A stretch of DNA of 32,446 nucleotides from Kocuria rosea subsp. polaris (lineage in GTDB: Bacteria; Actinomycetota; Actinomycetes; Actinomycetales; Micrococcaceae). Shown in pieces: positions 23,429-31,790 of this stretch. The translations under genes were made by a program, and so were the position numbers. The notes beneath the pieces are model-generated. The model searched no databases. It was given only the letters and a program-made list of their open reading frames with translations, and was not told the DNA's origin. Location: contig NZ_LQBK01000005.1 of assembly GCF_001483755.1 (NCBI RefSeq), positions 118,536 through 150,981 of the forward strand, given 5' to 3'. How positions within the stretch are numbered: position 1 is the stretch's first letter; the number at the start of each line of letters is the position of its first letter.

Positions 23429-23447
23429 ATAATACCCCCTGGGGTAT
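23429..23447. promoter_or_regulatory. CsoR/CstR-type operator overlapping a promoter
   Basis: Perfect 7-2-7 palindrome ATACCCC-CT-GGGGTAT at 23432-23447, the form of operator used by CsoR-family repressors. On the minus strand the hexamer TATTAT (23434-23429) overlaps its edge and would be the -10 for the leader ORF and rhodanese, about 40 nt before the leader ATG. The rightward OYE gene starts about 100 bp away and could share the control. Confidence 0.75.
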
Positions 23448-23550
23448 GTATGGCATCAGCTGTGAGGAACGAGACAGCAGGGGCGCAAATAACTTCGCGG
23501 GATCTTCCGTTGAGACGGAAAGAACCAGTTCCCCGATGAAAGGCCTCCCC

Positions 23551-24636
23551 GTGCCGCACTCCACCTTGTCCACGCCCGTCACCCTCGGCTCCCTCGAGCT
23601 GCCGAACCGCCTCGTCATGGCACCGCTCACTCGGATGCGCTCCGGTCGTGACGGCGTCCCCGGCGAGCTCAATGTGGAGCACTACACCCAGCGCGCCTCG
23701 ATGGGCCTCATCGTCACCGAGGGCACGTACCCCGACGTGGTGGGGCAGGGCTTCGCCTACCAGCCCGGCATCGAGACGCCCGAGCAGGTCGAGGGCTGGC
23801 GCCGGGTGGCCGAGAGCGTGCACGCCGCCGACGGCCGCCTGTTCATGCAGGTCATGCACGCCGGGCGCGTCACGCACCCGGACATCAACGGCGGTTCCCA
23901 GCCGGTGGCCCCCAGCGCTCTCGCGATCGAGGGGAAGACGCACACCTACCAGGGCAAGGCCGACTACCCCGTGCCGCACGCGCTGACCGCCGAGGAGCTG
24001 CCGGGCGTGGTGCAGTCCTTCGTCCGGGCCTCGCGCAACGCGATCGAGGCGGGCCTGGACGGTGTGGAGATCCACGGCGCGAACGGCTACCTGCTGCACG
24101 AGTTCCTCGCGCCGGGCGCCAACCAGCGCACCGACGAGTACGGCGGCTCCCCGGAGAACCGCGCCCGCTTCGTGGTCGAGGTCGTCCGGGCCGTGGCCGA
24201 GGCCGTCGGCGCGGAGAGGGTCGGCCTGCGGATCTCGCCCGAGCACAACATCCAGGACGCCTGGGAGACGGACCACCAGGACGTCCGGGCCACGTACGCC
24301 GCTCTCGTCGACGGCATCCAGGACCTCGGCCTCGCCTATCTCTCCGTGCTGCACAAGGAGCCGGAGGGGGAGTTCGTCCAGGGACTGCGCACCCGCTTCG
24401 GCGGCGCCTTCCTGGCCAACAGCGGCTTCAGCGACGTCCCGACCACCCGCGAGGAGAGCGTGCGGCTGATCGAGGAGGGCGTGGCGGACGGCGTCGTCGT
24501 CGGGCGCCCGGCGATCGCGAACCCGGACCTGGCACGGCGCTGGGCGGAGGGTCTGCCCGAGAACGTGCCGAACCCGCGGACCTTCTACACGCAGAGCGCC
24601 GAGGGCTACACGGACTACCCGTTCGTCCAGGCCTGA
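23551..24636 (+). CDS. Old Yellow Enzyme family NADH:flavin oxidoreductase
   Basis: 361 residues, an FMN-dependent TIM barrel. [20 protein letters not shown], the segment [44 protein letters not shown] with the His/Asn pair that binds the substrate carbonyl, and [16 protein letters not shown] are classical OYE motifs (NemA/XenB-like). These enzymes reduce activated C=C bonds, nitro compounds or N-ethylmaleimide with NAD(P)H. GTG 23551 was preferred since AAAGG lies 7 nt upstream; ATG 23536 would add five residues but lacks a good site. It diverges from the rhodanese across the CsoR-type palindrome, which raises the possibility of shared control by reactive sulfur or electrophile stress. Confidence 0.9.
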   Translation: MPHSTLSTPVTLGSLELPNRLVMAPLTRMRSGRDGVPGELNVEHYTQRASMGLIVTEGTYPDVVGQGFAYQPGIETPEQVEGWRRVAESVHAADGRLFMQVMHAGRVTHPDINGGSQPVAPSALAIEGKTHTYQGKADYPVPHALTAEELPGVVQSFVRASRNAIEAGLDGVEIHGANGYLLHEFLAPGANQRTDEYGGSPENRARFVVEVVRAVAEAVGAERVGLRISPEHNIQDAWETDHQDVRATYAALVDGIQDLGLAYLSVLHKEPEGEFVQGLRTRFGGAFLANSGFSDVPTTREESVRLIEEGVADGVVVGRPAIANPDLARRWAEGLPENVPNPRTFYTQSAEGYTDYPFVQA

Positions 24637-24647
24637 GCCACTCCTCG

Positions 24648-24732
24648 CGTTCCGCCCGGCCCTGTGGGTCACGCGGACCCTTCGCGAGCGGAACGCCGGG
24701 GGCTGTCCGGACTGCCTGTTCGGGCAGTCTGG
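24648..24732 (+). terminator. Hairpin cluster after the OYE gene
   Basis: CGTTCCGC (24648-24655) pairs with GCGGAACG (24688-24695) and encloses GGGTC/GACCC. A second hairpin follows, GACTGCC (24710-24716) with GGCAGTC (24723-24729). It begins 11 bp after the OYE stop and is followed by about 100 bp before the next gene. Confidence 0.5.
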
Positions 24733-24836
24733 GCGGCTCCCCGTGTCCTGCCCAGCCCTGCCGGGCGGGACGCGGAGACCCCGAAGGTGATCCGGGTCAC
24801 GCCTTAGTGTGTCGGATCCGGCTGGGACCATGGACC

Positions 24837-26627
24837 ATGGCCACCACCTCCCAGCCGCCTCGAACCCTGGAGGACGCCCTCCGGGAGGAGACGGACCTGG
24901 CCCAGATCGCCGAGGAGTTCTCCGACGGCGTGCGGGCGCTCGTCGAGGAGTCCTGCGCCGAGGCTCGGGCGGCAGGACGCCAGTACCGGCTGCTGCACCG
25001 GCTCTGGCAGCTCCAGGAGGAGGCCCGGGAGCAGCGCTGGATGGTGGAGGCGGACTGGATGCCCGCCGAGGCCGACCGGCTCGGCCCTCACTCGCTCGAG
25101 CCCGCCGAGCAGACGATCCGGGACGTCGCCGACGAGATCGGCCCGGCCCTCCGGCTGCCCGCGGGCACCGCGCTGCGCCGCGTCGAGGACGCCGTGCTGC
25201 TCGCGGAGTCCCTGCCCGGGGTCCTGGAGGCCCTGGAGCAGGGGCTGATGGGCTCCCGGCAGGCGGGTGTGCTCATCGAACTGTGGCGCGATCTCGTGTG
25301 GGACGCCGACAGTTCCGCGCCGGAGCTTCGGGCACCGGCCGAGAGCGTCCGCCGGATCATCGACGAGCTGCTCCTGCGGGCGCCGGACAGCACCGTGGCC
25401 CAGCTGCGAGCCCTCGCACGTCGGCGCCGTGCGGGTCTGCTGCGGGAGACCGAGGAGCAGCGCCACCGGCTGGCGCTGCGGGACCGTCGCGTGTGGGTCG
25501 AACCCCGGGAGGACGGCATGGCGCAGCTGTGCGCCCTCCTGGACGCGGGCACCGCGCACGCCATCCAGGACCGCCTCGACGCGCTGGTCGACCGCGCGGC
25601 GCTCCCCGCTCCGCACCACGTTCCTGTGGCGCCGGACGGCGTCCTCGCGGCGCAGGTCCCGCCCGTGGCCCCGCCCGCGCCGTCGGCCGGAGGTGCCGGG
25701 CCGTCCGCTCTCGCCGCCGAGGCTCCGGAGCGCCGCACGGTGCCCCAGCTGCGGGCCGACGTGCTGGCGGACCTCCTGCTCGACGGCGAGCCCGCCGACC
25801 TCCCGGAGCACCTGCGCGGCATCCGCGGGCACGTGACGGTCACCGTGCCGGCCCTCGCCCTCCTCCGGAGCACGGGGGAGGCGCTCACCGGTCCCGTCGA
25901 GGACCTGCTGCGGACCTCCCGCTGCGCGGAGCTGGAGGGCTACGGACCCATCCCGATCGGCCTGGCCGAGCGGATCGCGGCTCGTGCGCCGTCCTGGTCC
26001 CGCATCCTCACCCAACCGGTCACCGGGACCGTCCTGGACCGGGACCGCAGCACCTATGCCGTGCCCGCGGACCTCAAGCACCGGCTGCGGGCCCGGGACG
26101 GCACGTGCCGCTTCCCGGGCTGCCGACGCCGGGCGTCTCGCTGCGACCTCGACCACACCGTTGCCTGGGCTGACGGCGGCCGGACCTCGGCGGACAACCT
26201 CGCGCACCTGTGCCGGCACCACCACCTGCTCAAGCACCGGGACGGCCCGCTGGGCCGGTGGCGGGTGGAGCACGTGGAACCCGAGGACCTGGACCGCGGA
26301 CAGCCGGCCCTTGGGCGGCGGGACTCCGGGCGACCGCGTCCTGTCGCCGGGGTTCCGGACGGGACAGGGGTCCTGGGCCGGCACGGCGTGCTGATGTGGA
26401 CATCTCCCGCAGGACAGGTGCACAGGACCTATCCGCAGGAGTACCGCTCCGAGGCTCCGGACCCCGTCGCGGACAGCACCCCGCACCGTTTCCCGCGCCG
26501 TGCGCCTGCCCGCGCACCGCACGACGCCCCGGACCTCGCGTCGGACCTCGCCCGGGATCCCGCTGCGGGTCTCGCTCCCCGGCCCGGTGCCCGCTCCGGT
26601 CCGGCCGATGATCCGCCGCCGTTCTGA
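24837..26627 (+). CDS. DUF222 / HNH endonuclease family protein
   Basis: 596 residues. The N-terminal 380 residues are alpha-helical, Glu/Arg/Leu-rich and of the DUF222 (13E12-type) kind. The HNH domain starts at Cys424: [25 protein letters not shown], then [17 protein letters not shown], with the DH and HH metal and catalytic residues intact. The last 120 residues are Pro/Arg/Asp-rich and probably disordered. ATG 24837 was chosen over upstream in-frame starts because it matches the family's typical N-terminus; TAGTGT at 24805-24810 is a possible -10. Such proteins are often multicopy in actinobacteria and their biological role is not established. No transposase or recombinase is adjacent. 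Confidence 0.85.
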   Translation: MATTSQPPRTLEDALREETDLAQIAEEFSDGVRALVEESCAEARAAGRQYRLLHRLWQLQEEAREQRWMVEADWMPAEADRLGPHSLEPAEQTIRDVADEIGPALRLPAGTALRRVEDAVLLAESLPGVLEALEQGLMGSRQAGVLIELWRDLVWDADSSAPELRAPAESVRRIIDELLLRAPDSTVAQLRALARRRRAGLLRETEEQRHRLALRDRRVWVEPREDGMAQLCALLDAGTAHAIQDRLDALVDRAALPAPHHVPVAPDGVLAAQVPPVAPPAPSAGGAGPSALAAEAPERRTVPQLRADVLADLLLDGEPADLPEHLRGIRGHVTVTVPALALLRSTGEALTGPVEDLLRTSRCAELEGYGPIPIGLAERIAARAPSWSRILTQPVTGTVLDRDRSTYAVPADLKHRLRARDGTCRFPGCRRRASRCDLDHTVAWADGGRTSADNLAHLCRHHHLLKHRDGPLGRWRVEHVEPEDLDRGQPALGRRDSGRPRPVAGVPDGTGVLGRHGVLMWTSPAGQVHRTYPQEYRSEAPDPVADSTPHRFPRRAPARAPHDAPDLASDLARDPAAGLAPRPGARSGPADDPPPF

Positions 26628-26723
26628 GACCCTGGACCGTACCCCGGTCCGCCGGGACGTGACCGCGCTCCTGACCGGACGGACGTCCGGGCCGGACCGG
26701 ACCCGCACGCAGAGGAGCCGCCC

Positions 26724-26975
26724 GTGACCACGCCCTCGTCCGCCGAGATGCGCTCCGTGCTGCTCGACCTGTTGCGCCGCCGCGGACCCGAGAAGACCGT
26801 CTGCCCCTCCGAGGCCGCCCGCGCCCTGGCCCCGGACGGCTGGCGGGACCTGATGGAGGACGTGCGCCAGGAGGCCTGCCGGTTGGCCGACGACGGGCTC
26901 GCGGACATCACCCAGCGCGGCCGCCCCGTCGACGGCAGGACGGCTCGCGGGCCGATCCGCGTCCGGCTCCGCTGA
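26724..26975 (+). CDS. DUF3253 domain protein
   Basis: 83 residues from GTG, with GAGGAG 6 nt upstream. The pattern CPSEAARALAPDGWRDLMEDVRQEACRLADDGLADITQRG and the ending GPIRVRL is the DUF3253 signature, a small winged-helix-like domain of unknown role. It stands alone between the HNH gene and the uncharacterised 242-residue gene, 96 bp after the former. A DNA-binding role would fit the predicted fold but is not shown. Confidence 0.85.
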   Translation: MTTPSSAEMRSVLLDLLRRRGPEKTVCPSEAARALAPDGWRDLMEDVRQEACRLADDGLADITQRGRPVDGRTARGPIRVRLR

Positions 26976-27007
26976 CCCGGACCCGAGCCCCGGGTAGCGT
27001 GTGGGCC

Positions 27008-27736
27008 ATGACGACCGCACCCATCAGCACCCTGCTCGGGTCCGCCGCCCGCGCGCCGTTCGTCCTGCTCAAGCAGTTCCGCGCCCACCGTCCCATCCAC
27101 TCGGAGGGGGTCGGGCTCGAAGGCGTCCTGACCCGGACGGGCGGCGGGAGCAGCGGCATCCACTGGATCGATGACGCCGGTGAGGACCCTGTCCGGGCCC
27201 GTTTCTCCCGCTCCTTCGGCTTCCCGCACGGGTGGCCCGACATCCTGGGCCTCGCTCTGCGCTGCCCTGTGCCGCCCTCCGGGCAGATGGAGGGCCGCAG
27301 CGACGGCCGCGCCGACATCCTCCTCGCGACCGCCGGCAGCGGGCGCTTCTCCCGTTTCGTGCCGACCTTCCACCGGCACGTACCGGACGGTGCTTTCGCC
27401 TCCTTCATGCCCTACCGCGGCCTCGACGGACCTGTTCTGGTCGCCGCGCACCCCGAGCCGAGGACGGAGCGCCTGCCGGCCCGCCCGGACCGCTTCCGGG
27501 CAGCCGTCGCCGCCGAGCCCTGGGTCCTCGGTCTGCACTGGGCCACACCCGTCGGACCGTGGCAGCGCTTCGGGACGGTCGAGCTCGCTCCCGGCGCACC
27601 GTTCGGGAACGACGAGCGCTTCGACCCCCTGCTCAACGTCCCCACGGGCGCGGAGAACTACGAGTGGACCTACCGGTTGCGGGAGCCGTCCTACACCCTG
27701 GCCCGCACTCCGCGGGAGCAGCTGCGCCGGGCGTAG
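27008..27736 (+). CDS. Uncharacterised actinobacterial protein, sometimes labelled phosphodiesterase
   Basis: 242 residues. I recognise the pattern RPIHSEGVGLEGVLTR, GIHWIDDAG, RFSRSFGFPHGWPDILGLALR and DILLATAG from conserved actinobacterial proteins that databases sometimes name phosphodiesterase, but see no phosphodiesterase motif and would not assign a function. The sequence is soluble, without signal peptide or membrane segment. ATG 27008 follows TAGCGT (26995-27000) by 7 bp, so the mRNA is probably leaderless; a start at 26999 lies in the promoter and is rejected. Its TAG stop forms part of the -10 box of ogt. Confidence 0.7.
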   Translation: MTTAPISTLLGSAARAPFVLLKQFRAHRPIHSEGVGLEGVLTRTGGGSSGIHWIDDAGEDPVRARFSRSFGFPHGWPDILGLALRCPVPPSGQMEGRSDGRADILLATAGSGRFSRFVPTFHRHVPDGAFASFMPYRGLDGPVLVAAHPEPRTERLPARPDRFRAAVAAEPWVLGLHWATPVGPWQRFGTVELAPGAPFGNDERFDPLLNVPTGAENYEWTYRLREPSYTLARTPREQLRRA

Positions 27737-27739
27737 AAT
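27734..27739 (+). promoter_or_regulatory. -10 box of ogt, overlapping the previous stop codon
   Basis: TAGAAT lies 6 bp before the ogt ATG, the spacing of a leaderless transcript. Its first three bases are the stop codon of the upstream gene. No convincing -35 is visible. Confidence 0.55.
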
Positions 27740-27745
27740 CAGCCC

Positions 27746-28261
27746 ATGGGACTGAGACTGAGCCCGGCACCCACCACCGCGACCGTCCGTCGTCACGCCG
27801 TCGTGGAGTCGCCGATCGGCCCGCTGGCGCTCGTCGAGGAGTCCGGCGCGCTCGTGGCGCTCTCCGTGGAGGGAGCACGCCAGGGGCCCGTCCCCGCCTC
27901 CTTCGGGGAGCGCGACGACAACCTGCTCCCGCACGTCCGCGAGCAGCTCGGTGAGTACTTCGCGGGGCGGCTGCAGGAGTTCGACGCCGACGTCGTGCTC
28001 CACGGGACGCCGTTCCAGGTGCGCGTGTGGAACGCCCTCGCCCGGATCCCGTACGGCACGACCGGCACCTACGGGCAGGTCGCGCGCGCGATCGGGGTGC
28101 CCCGCGCCGCCCAGGCGGTCGGGGCCGCCAACGGCCGCAACCCCGTCAGCCTGCTGGTCCCGTGCCACCGGATCATCGGCGCCAACGGGCGCCTGACCGG
28201 CTACGCCGGCGGCATGGAGCGCAAGGAGTACCTGCTGCGCCTCGAGGGTGCGCTGCTCTGA
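27746..28261 (+). CDS. ogt: Methylated-DNA--protein-cysteine S-methyltransferase
   Basis: 171 residues, the size of Ogt-type single-domain proteins. An N-terminal RNase H-like part (to about 80) precedes the active domain: GTPFQVRVWNALARIPYGTTGTYGQVARAIG, AVGAANGRNPVSLLVPCHRIIGANGRLTGYAGG. Cys140 in PCHRI accepts the methyl group from O6-methylguanine. The helix-turn-helix and arginine finger region are normal. The gene is probably transcribed from its own leaderless promoter. The cupin gene follows after 35 bp, perhaps in the same transcript. Confidence 0.93.
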   Translation: MGLRLSPAPTTATVRRHAVVESPIGPLALVEESGALVALSVEGARQGPVPASFGERDDNLLPHVREQLGEYFAGRLQEFDADVVLHGTPFQVRVWNALARIPYGTTGTYGQVARAIGVPRAAQAVGAANGRNPVSLLVPCHRIIGANGRLTGYAGGMERKEYLLRLEGALL

Positions 28262-28296
28262 CACCCCGCCCCGCCGACGCTCCACCAGGAGGACCC

Positions 28297-28647
28297 ATGA
28301 CCCGCCTCGACGACCTCGCCACCGCCAACCTCGAGAAGGCGCGGGCGTCGGGTGCCGGGCGCAGCGCGGAGCTCGTGGTCCACGACGGCGTGCTGCGGCA
28401 GACGGTGATGGCGCTGTGCGCCGGCAAGGAGCTCGCCGAGCACGTCTCCCCGCCCGCCGCCACGCTTCAGCTGCTCCGCGGCCGGGTCCGGGTGCTCAAG
28501 CGCGGTCAGCTCGCCGAGGAGCTGACCGCCGGAGAGCTGCTGTCCCTCACCGACTCCCGCCACTCGGTGGAGGCTCTGGAGGACTCGGTGTTCCTGCTGA
28601 CCACGGTCTCCCGTCCGTCGGACGGCTACGACCCCCGGGTGGCGTGA
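28297..28647 (+). CDS. Small cupin-domain protein
   Basis: 116 residues with AGGAGG 4 nt before the ATG. A single cupin barrel is visible: VMALCAGKELAEHVSPPAATLQLLRGRVRVL matches G(X)5HXH-like motif 1, with only one histidine in it, and motif 2 is TDSRHSVEALEDSVFLLT. The reduced histidine set leaves metal binding uncertain. Similar small cupins are common in Arthrobacter-type genomes and usually have no known function. It follows ogt by 35 bp. The longer overlapping frame upstream is a shadow of ogt. Confidence 0.8.
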   Translation: MTRLDDLATANLEKARASGAGRSAELVVHDGVLRQTVMALCAGKELAEHVSPPAATLQLLRGRVRVLKRGQLAEELTAGELLSLTDSRHSVEALEDSVFLLTTVSRPSDGYDPRVA

Positions 28648-28663
28648 CGCAGAGGTCCTCTTC

Positions 28664-28709
28664 CGGTCCGCGAGCCCGGAGGACGGGTGCGGCAGACGGG
28701 CTCGGACCG
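28664..28709. terminator. Hairpin between cupin and SPL-like genes
   Basis: CGGTCCG-CG-AGCCCG (28664-28678) pairs with CGGGCTCGGACCG (28697-28709), a 13-bp stem with a 2-nt bulge and an 18-nt loop. It lies between convergent genes and probably ends the ogt-cupin transcript. Confidence 0.55.
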
Positions 28710-28754
28710 GGATCACAGGAATCGGGCGCAGACGGCGCGTAGCGGGACGTCGGC

Positions 28755-29822
28755 TCAGAACGCGTAGCGGACGTCGCAGTACGGCAGCTTCTCGTGCAGC
28801 AGGTCCAGGAACTGCTCCAGGTACCGCTGCTTGTCCCGGAACCGGTACCGCACGTTCAGGGCCCCGTTCTGGGAGCGCTTGGTCTCCTGGAGGTCCGGGC
28901 GCCACAGCACCTCCTCGGCCTTGGGGTGCCACTGCGTGTTCACCTCGTGGAGCTGCTCGTTGTGGGTCAGGAAGATGACCTCCGAGGCCAGCTGCTCCTT
29001 GGCCGCCGCGCTCAGGCCGTCGTCGAGCTGTTCGAAGAGCTCGGCCCAGTCCTCCAGCCACGTGTCCGTGACGATGACCGGTGAGAAGTTCACGTGCACC
29101 TCGTAGCCGGCCGCCACGAACTCGTCGACAGCGGCGATCCGCTCCGGCACGGGCGTGGTCCGGATGTCGGTCAGCTTGGCCAGGTGCGCCGGCATCAGCG
29201 AGAACCGCACCCGGGTGCGGCCCTGCGGATCCCAGTCCAGCAGCTCCCGGTTGACGTACTTGGTGGCGAAGGACGCCTTGGCCGTGGGGTGCCGGCGGAA
29301 CAGGTCCACGAGGTCCCGCACGTTCCCGCTGAGCAGCGCGTCCACGGAGCAGTCGCTGTTCTCCCCGAGGTCGTAGACCCACGCGTGCGGGTCGCACTGG
29401 TTGGGCTCCGGCTTGGTGCCCTGCCGGCGGATGTGCCGGTCCAGGTAGCCGGTGATCTGCTCGATGTTGGCGAAGACCGTCACCGGGTTGCTGTAGCCCT
29501 TCCGGCGGGGCACGTAGCAGTAGGCGCACGCCATGGCGCACCCGTTGGCCGTGGACGGCGCGATGAAGTCCGCCGACCGGCCGTTGGGCCGTGCCGCCAG
29601 CGACTTCTTGACCCCCAGCACCAAGGCCTCGCGCTTGATCCGCACCCACCGCCGCGCGTTGGTCTCGTCCCCGTGCAGCTCCGGGATCTGCCAGTGGCTC
29701 GGGACCTCCACCAGGGTGGCGTCGGGCCACCGCTCGAGGACCTCCCGCCCCCGGGGCAGCTCGGCGGCGGCCGGCTCGTAGTAGATGCGGGTGATGTCGA
29801 CCATGGACGGTTCCGGAGGCAT
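28755..29822 (-). CDS. Spore photoproduct lyase-like radical SAM protein
   Basis: 355 residues. The radical SAM cluster motif CAMACAYC gives Cys95, Cys99 and Cys102 (CxxxCxxC). DFIAPSTANGC and the overall length place it with the SPL family of proteins found in non-spore-forming actinobacteria. In Bacillus SPL a further cysteine donates hydrogen; the matching segment here appears to read DLGENSD, without the cysteine, while Cys143 and Cys158 lie nearby. The activity may thus differ from thymine dimer repair. ATG 29822 was chosen because TAGACT lies 7 bp upstream on the minus strand (leaderless); ATG 29804 and a frame starting at 29897 are less likely. Confidence 0.85.
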   Translation of the reverse strand: MPPEPSMVDITRIYYEPAAAELPRGREVLERWPDATLVEVPSHWQIPELHGDETNARRWVRIKREALVLGVKKSLAARPNGRSADFIAPSTANGCAMACAYCYVPRRKGYSNPVTVFANIEQITGYLDRHIRRQGTKPEPNQCDPHAWVYDLGENSDCSVDALLSGNVRDLVDLFRRHPTAKASFATKYVNRELLDWDPQGRTRVRFSLMPAHLAKLTDIRTTPVPERIAAVDEFVAAGYEVHVNFSPVIVTDTWLEDWAELFEQLDDGLSAAAKEQLASEVIFLTHNEQLHEVNTQWHPKAEEVLWRPDLQETKRSQNGALNVRYRFRDKQRYLEQFLDLLHEKLPYCDVRYAF

Positions 29823-29974
29823 GGGGACGAGTCTAGGAATCGCCTCCGACAGCCGGTGCGGGGATCGCTCACCGGAGATGGACAGTGGACTTCGCACCGG
29901 GCGGCCGACAGGATGGCCTCAGGGTCCGACCGCGACGACCACTCCGGCAGCAGCGATCACGAGGGAGCTTCTCC

Positions 29975-31474
29975 ATGAAATCCGTATGGCTCGACACGTA
30001 CGAGGTGCCGTCCACCGCGACGGACCAGTTCGTCCCCGGGGCGCACTACGACACGGTGGTCGCGGGTGCCGGGCTGACCGGGCTGACCACCGCCGTGCTG
30101 CTCGCGCGTGCGGGCCAGCGGGTCGCCGTGCTCGAGGCCCGCTCGGTGGGTGCCGTCACCACGGGCAACACGACGGCGAAGCTGTCCCTGCTGCAGGGCA
30201 CCACGCTCTCCCAGATCCACCGGCACCAGTCGGACAAGGTGCTGCGCGCCTACGCGGACGCGAACCGGGAGGGCCAGGAGTGGCTGGTCCGGTTCCTCGA
30301 GGAGCGGGAGGTCCCGTTCCAGCGCCGCGCCGCCTACACCTACGCCACGACGTCCAAGGGCGCCTCCGCCCTGCGCAAGGAGCTCGAGGCCGCCCGGATC
30401 GCCGGCCTGCACGTGAACTGGACCCGGGACACCGGCCTGCCCTACAAGGTCTCCGGCGCCATCACGATGGCGGAGCAGGTGCAGTTCCACCCCATGGAGG
30501 TGCTGGGCGCCCTCGCGGCCGAACTGCGGGAGCGCGGCGGGACGCTCGTGGAGGGCGTCCGGATCACCGGCGCCGGTGTGCGCTCGCCCCTGACCGTGCA
30601 GACCTCCCAGGGGTCGGTGCAGGCCGACCGGCTCGTGCTCGCCACGGGCACCCCGGTCCTGGACCGTGGCGGGTACTTCGCGAAGCTCTCCCCGAACCGC
30701 TCCTACGCCCTGACCTACCGGGTGCCCGGGGCGCCGGGGTCCATCCCGGAGGGCATGTACATCACCGCGGACAGCCCCGACCGGACCCTGCGCACCGTGC
30801 CGGTCGACGGGGAGGAGCTGCTGCTGGTGGGCGGCAACGACCACGTGGTGGGCCGCTCCCCCTCCCCGCAGGCCGCCGTGGACGACCTCGAGTCCTGGAC
30901 GCAGCGCTGGTTCCCCGGGGCCGAGCGCACCCACGCGTGGGCGGCGCAGGACTACCAGTCGGTCAACCTCGTGCCCTTCATCGGCACCCTGCCCCGCGGC
31001 GGCGGCAACATCTACCTCGCCACCGGCTACAACAAGTGGGGGATGAGCAACGCCGTCGCCGCCGCGATCGCGCTGAACGCCGAGATCCTCGGCGGCAGCG
31101 TGCCGTGGGCCGAGACGCTGGGCCGGCGCGTGACCTCGCCGTCGGACATCCTCACCGCCCTGCGCATCAACGCGGGCGTGGGCCTCAACGCGCCCAAGGA
31201 CTGGCTCAAGGCCGAGCTCAAGGAGCTGCCCGGTGGGGCGCCCGCGGAGGGACAGGGCGTCGTCGGCCGCGAGCACGGCCGCCCCGTGGCCGTGTCCACC
31301 GTGGACGGCACCACCTGCAAGATCTCCGGGGTGTGCACGCACCTCGGCGGCGTGCTGCGCTGGAACGACGCCGAGCGCTCGTGGGACTGCCCGCTGCACG
31401 GCTCCCGCTTCGCCGCGGACGGGTCCCTGCTCGAGGGCCCTGCCGTGAAGGACCTGCCCCGCGCCGGCCACTGA
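29975..31474 (+). CDS. FAD-dependent oxidoreductase with C-terminal Rieske domain
   Basis: 499 residues. The DAO-type FAD domain starts with TVVAGAGLTGLTTAVLLARAGQRVAVLEA (about 27-55), passes through NTTAKLSLLQGTTLS, and ends with NIYLATGYNKWGMSNA. The C-terminal Rieske [2Fe-2S] domain has ligands Cys454 and His456 (CTHLGG) and Cys472 and His475 (CPLHGSRF). This YhfW-like architecture would couple amine or related substrate oxidation to electron transfer, but the substrate is unknown. GGGAG lies 7 nt upstream of the ATG. It is divergent from the SPL-like gene and ends at a strong hairpin. Confidence 0.9.
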   Translation: MKSVWLDTYEVPSTATDQFVPGAHYDTVVAGAGLTGLTTAVLLARAGQRVAVLEARSVGAVTTGNTTAKLSLLQGTTLSQIHRHQSDKVLRAYADANREGQEWLVRFLEEREVPFQRRAAYTYATTSKGASALRKELEAARIAGLHVNWTRDTGLPYKVSGAITMAEQVQFHPMEVLGALAAELRERGGTLVEGVRITGAGVRSPLTVQTSQGSVQADRLVLATGTPVLDRGGYFAKLSPNRSYALTYRVPGAPGSIPEGMYITADSPDRTLRTVPVDGEELLLVGGNDHVVGRSPSPQAAVDDLESWTQRWFPGAERTHAWAAQDYQSVNLVPFIGTLPRGGGNIYLATGYNKWGMSNAVAAAIALNAEILGGSVPWAETLGRRVTSPSDILTALRINAGVGLNAPKDWLKAELKELPGGAPAEGQGVVGREHGRPVAVSTVDGTTCKISGVCTHLGGVLRWNDAERSWDCPLHGSRFAADGSLLEGPAVKDLPRAGH

Positions 31475-31490
31475 GCCGGGCCCGGACGTG

Positions 31491-31525
31491 ACGGCGGCCC
31501 CCACCGCGATGGTGGGGGCCGCCGT
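31491..31525. terminator. Perfect 15-bp bidirectional terminator
   Basis: ACGGCGGCCCCCACC pairs exactly with GGTGGGGGCCGCCGT around a 5-nt loop. It lies 16 bp after the Rieske-oxidoreductase stop and 43 bp before the stop of the convergent small membrane protein. The loop GCGAT is unpaired and short T-containing sequence follows on the plus side. Confidence 0.85.
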
Positions 31526-31568
31526 TCCTCCTGCAGGACGCGCGCCGTCGGCCGCGCCGGGGAGGGGA

Positions 31569-31790
31569 CTACTTCTTGGAGGACGTCTCCTCGAGCTTCA
31601 GCGCGATGCCGATCGCGAAGAAGGTGGGGGTCCACTCGCCCACGAACAGGCCCCAGCGGTCGGCCTGGGGCTTGGACTTGCTCTTGCCGAGGCTGGCCGC
31701 CCAGGAGAGGACGGACAGGCCGATGGAGGCGAAGCCCGCCGCGTAGGCGTGCTCGCTGCGGACACCAAGGTTCTGGATCGTGCTGATCAT
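31569..31790 (-). CDS. Small membrane protein of unknown function
   Basis: 73 residues. Two hydrophobic segments are visible, AAGFASIGLSVLSWAASLG (about 17-35) and WGLFVGEWTPTFFAIGIAL (about 46-64), separated by a Lys-rich loop (GKSKSKPQADR) that probably faces the cytosol. The tail is charged (KLEETSSKK). Similar small proteins occur in actinobacteria without assigned function. GAGG lies 7 nt before the ATG. On the minus strand a perfect TATAAT (31895-31890) about 100 bp upstream is a candidate -10, though no matching -35 was found. Confidence 0.75.
   Translation of the reverse strand: MISTIQNLGVRSEHAYAAGFASIGLSVLSWAASLGKSKSKPQADRWGLFVGEWTPTFFAIGIALKLEETSSKK

Noticed and set aside
24807-24836. 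Longer start for the HNH protein
   Set aside because: It begins in the -10 region (TAGTGT) and adds ten residues that do not resemble family N-termini.
26640-26720. GGACCGG-rich stretch considered as a repeat array
   Set aside because: The copies are irregular in spacing and sequence and fit the general base composition.
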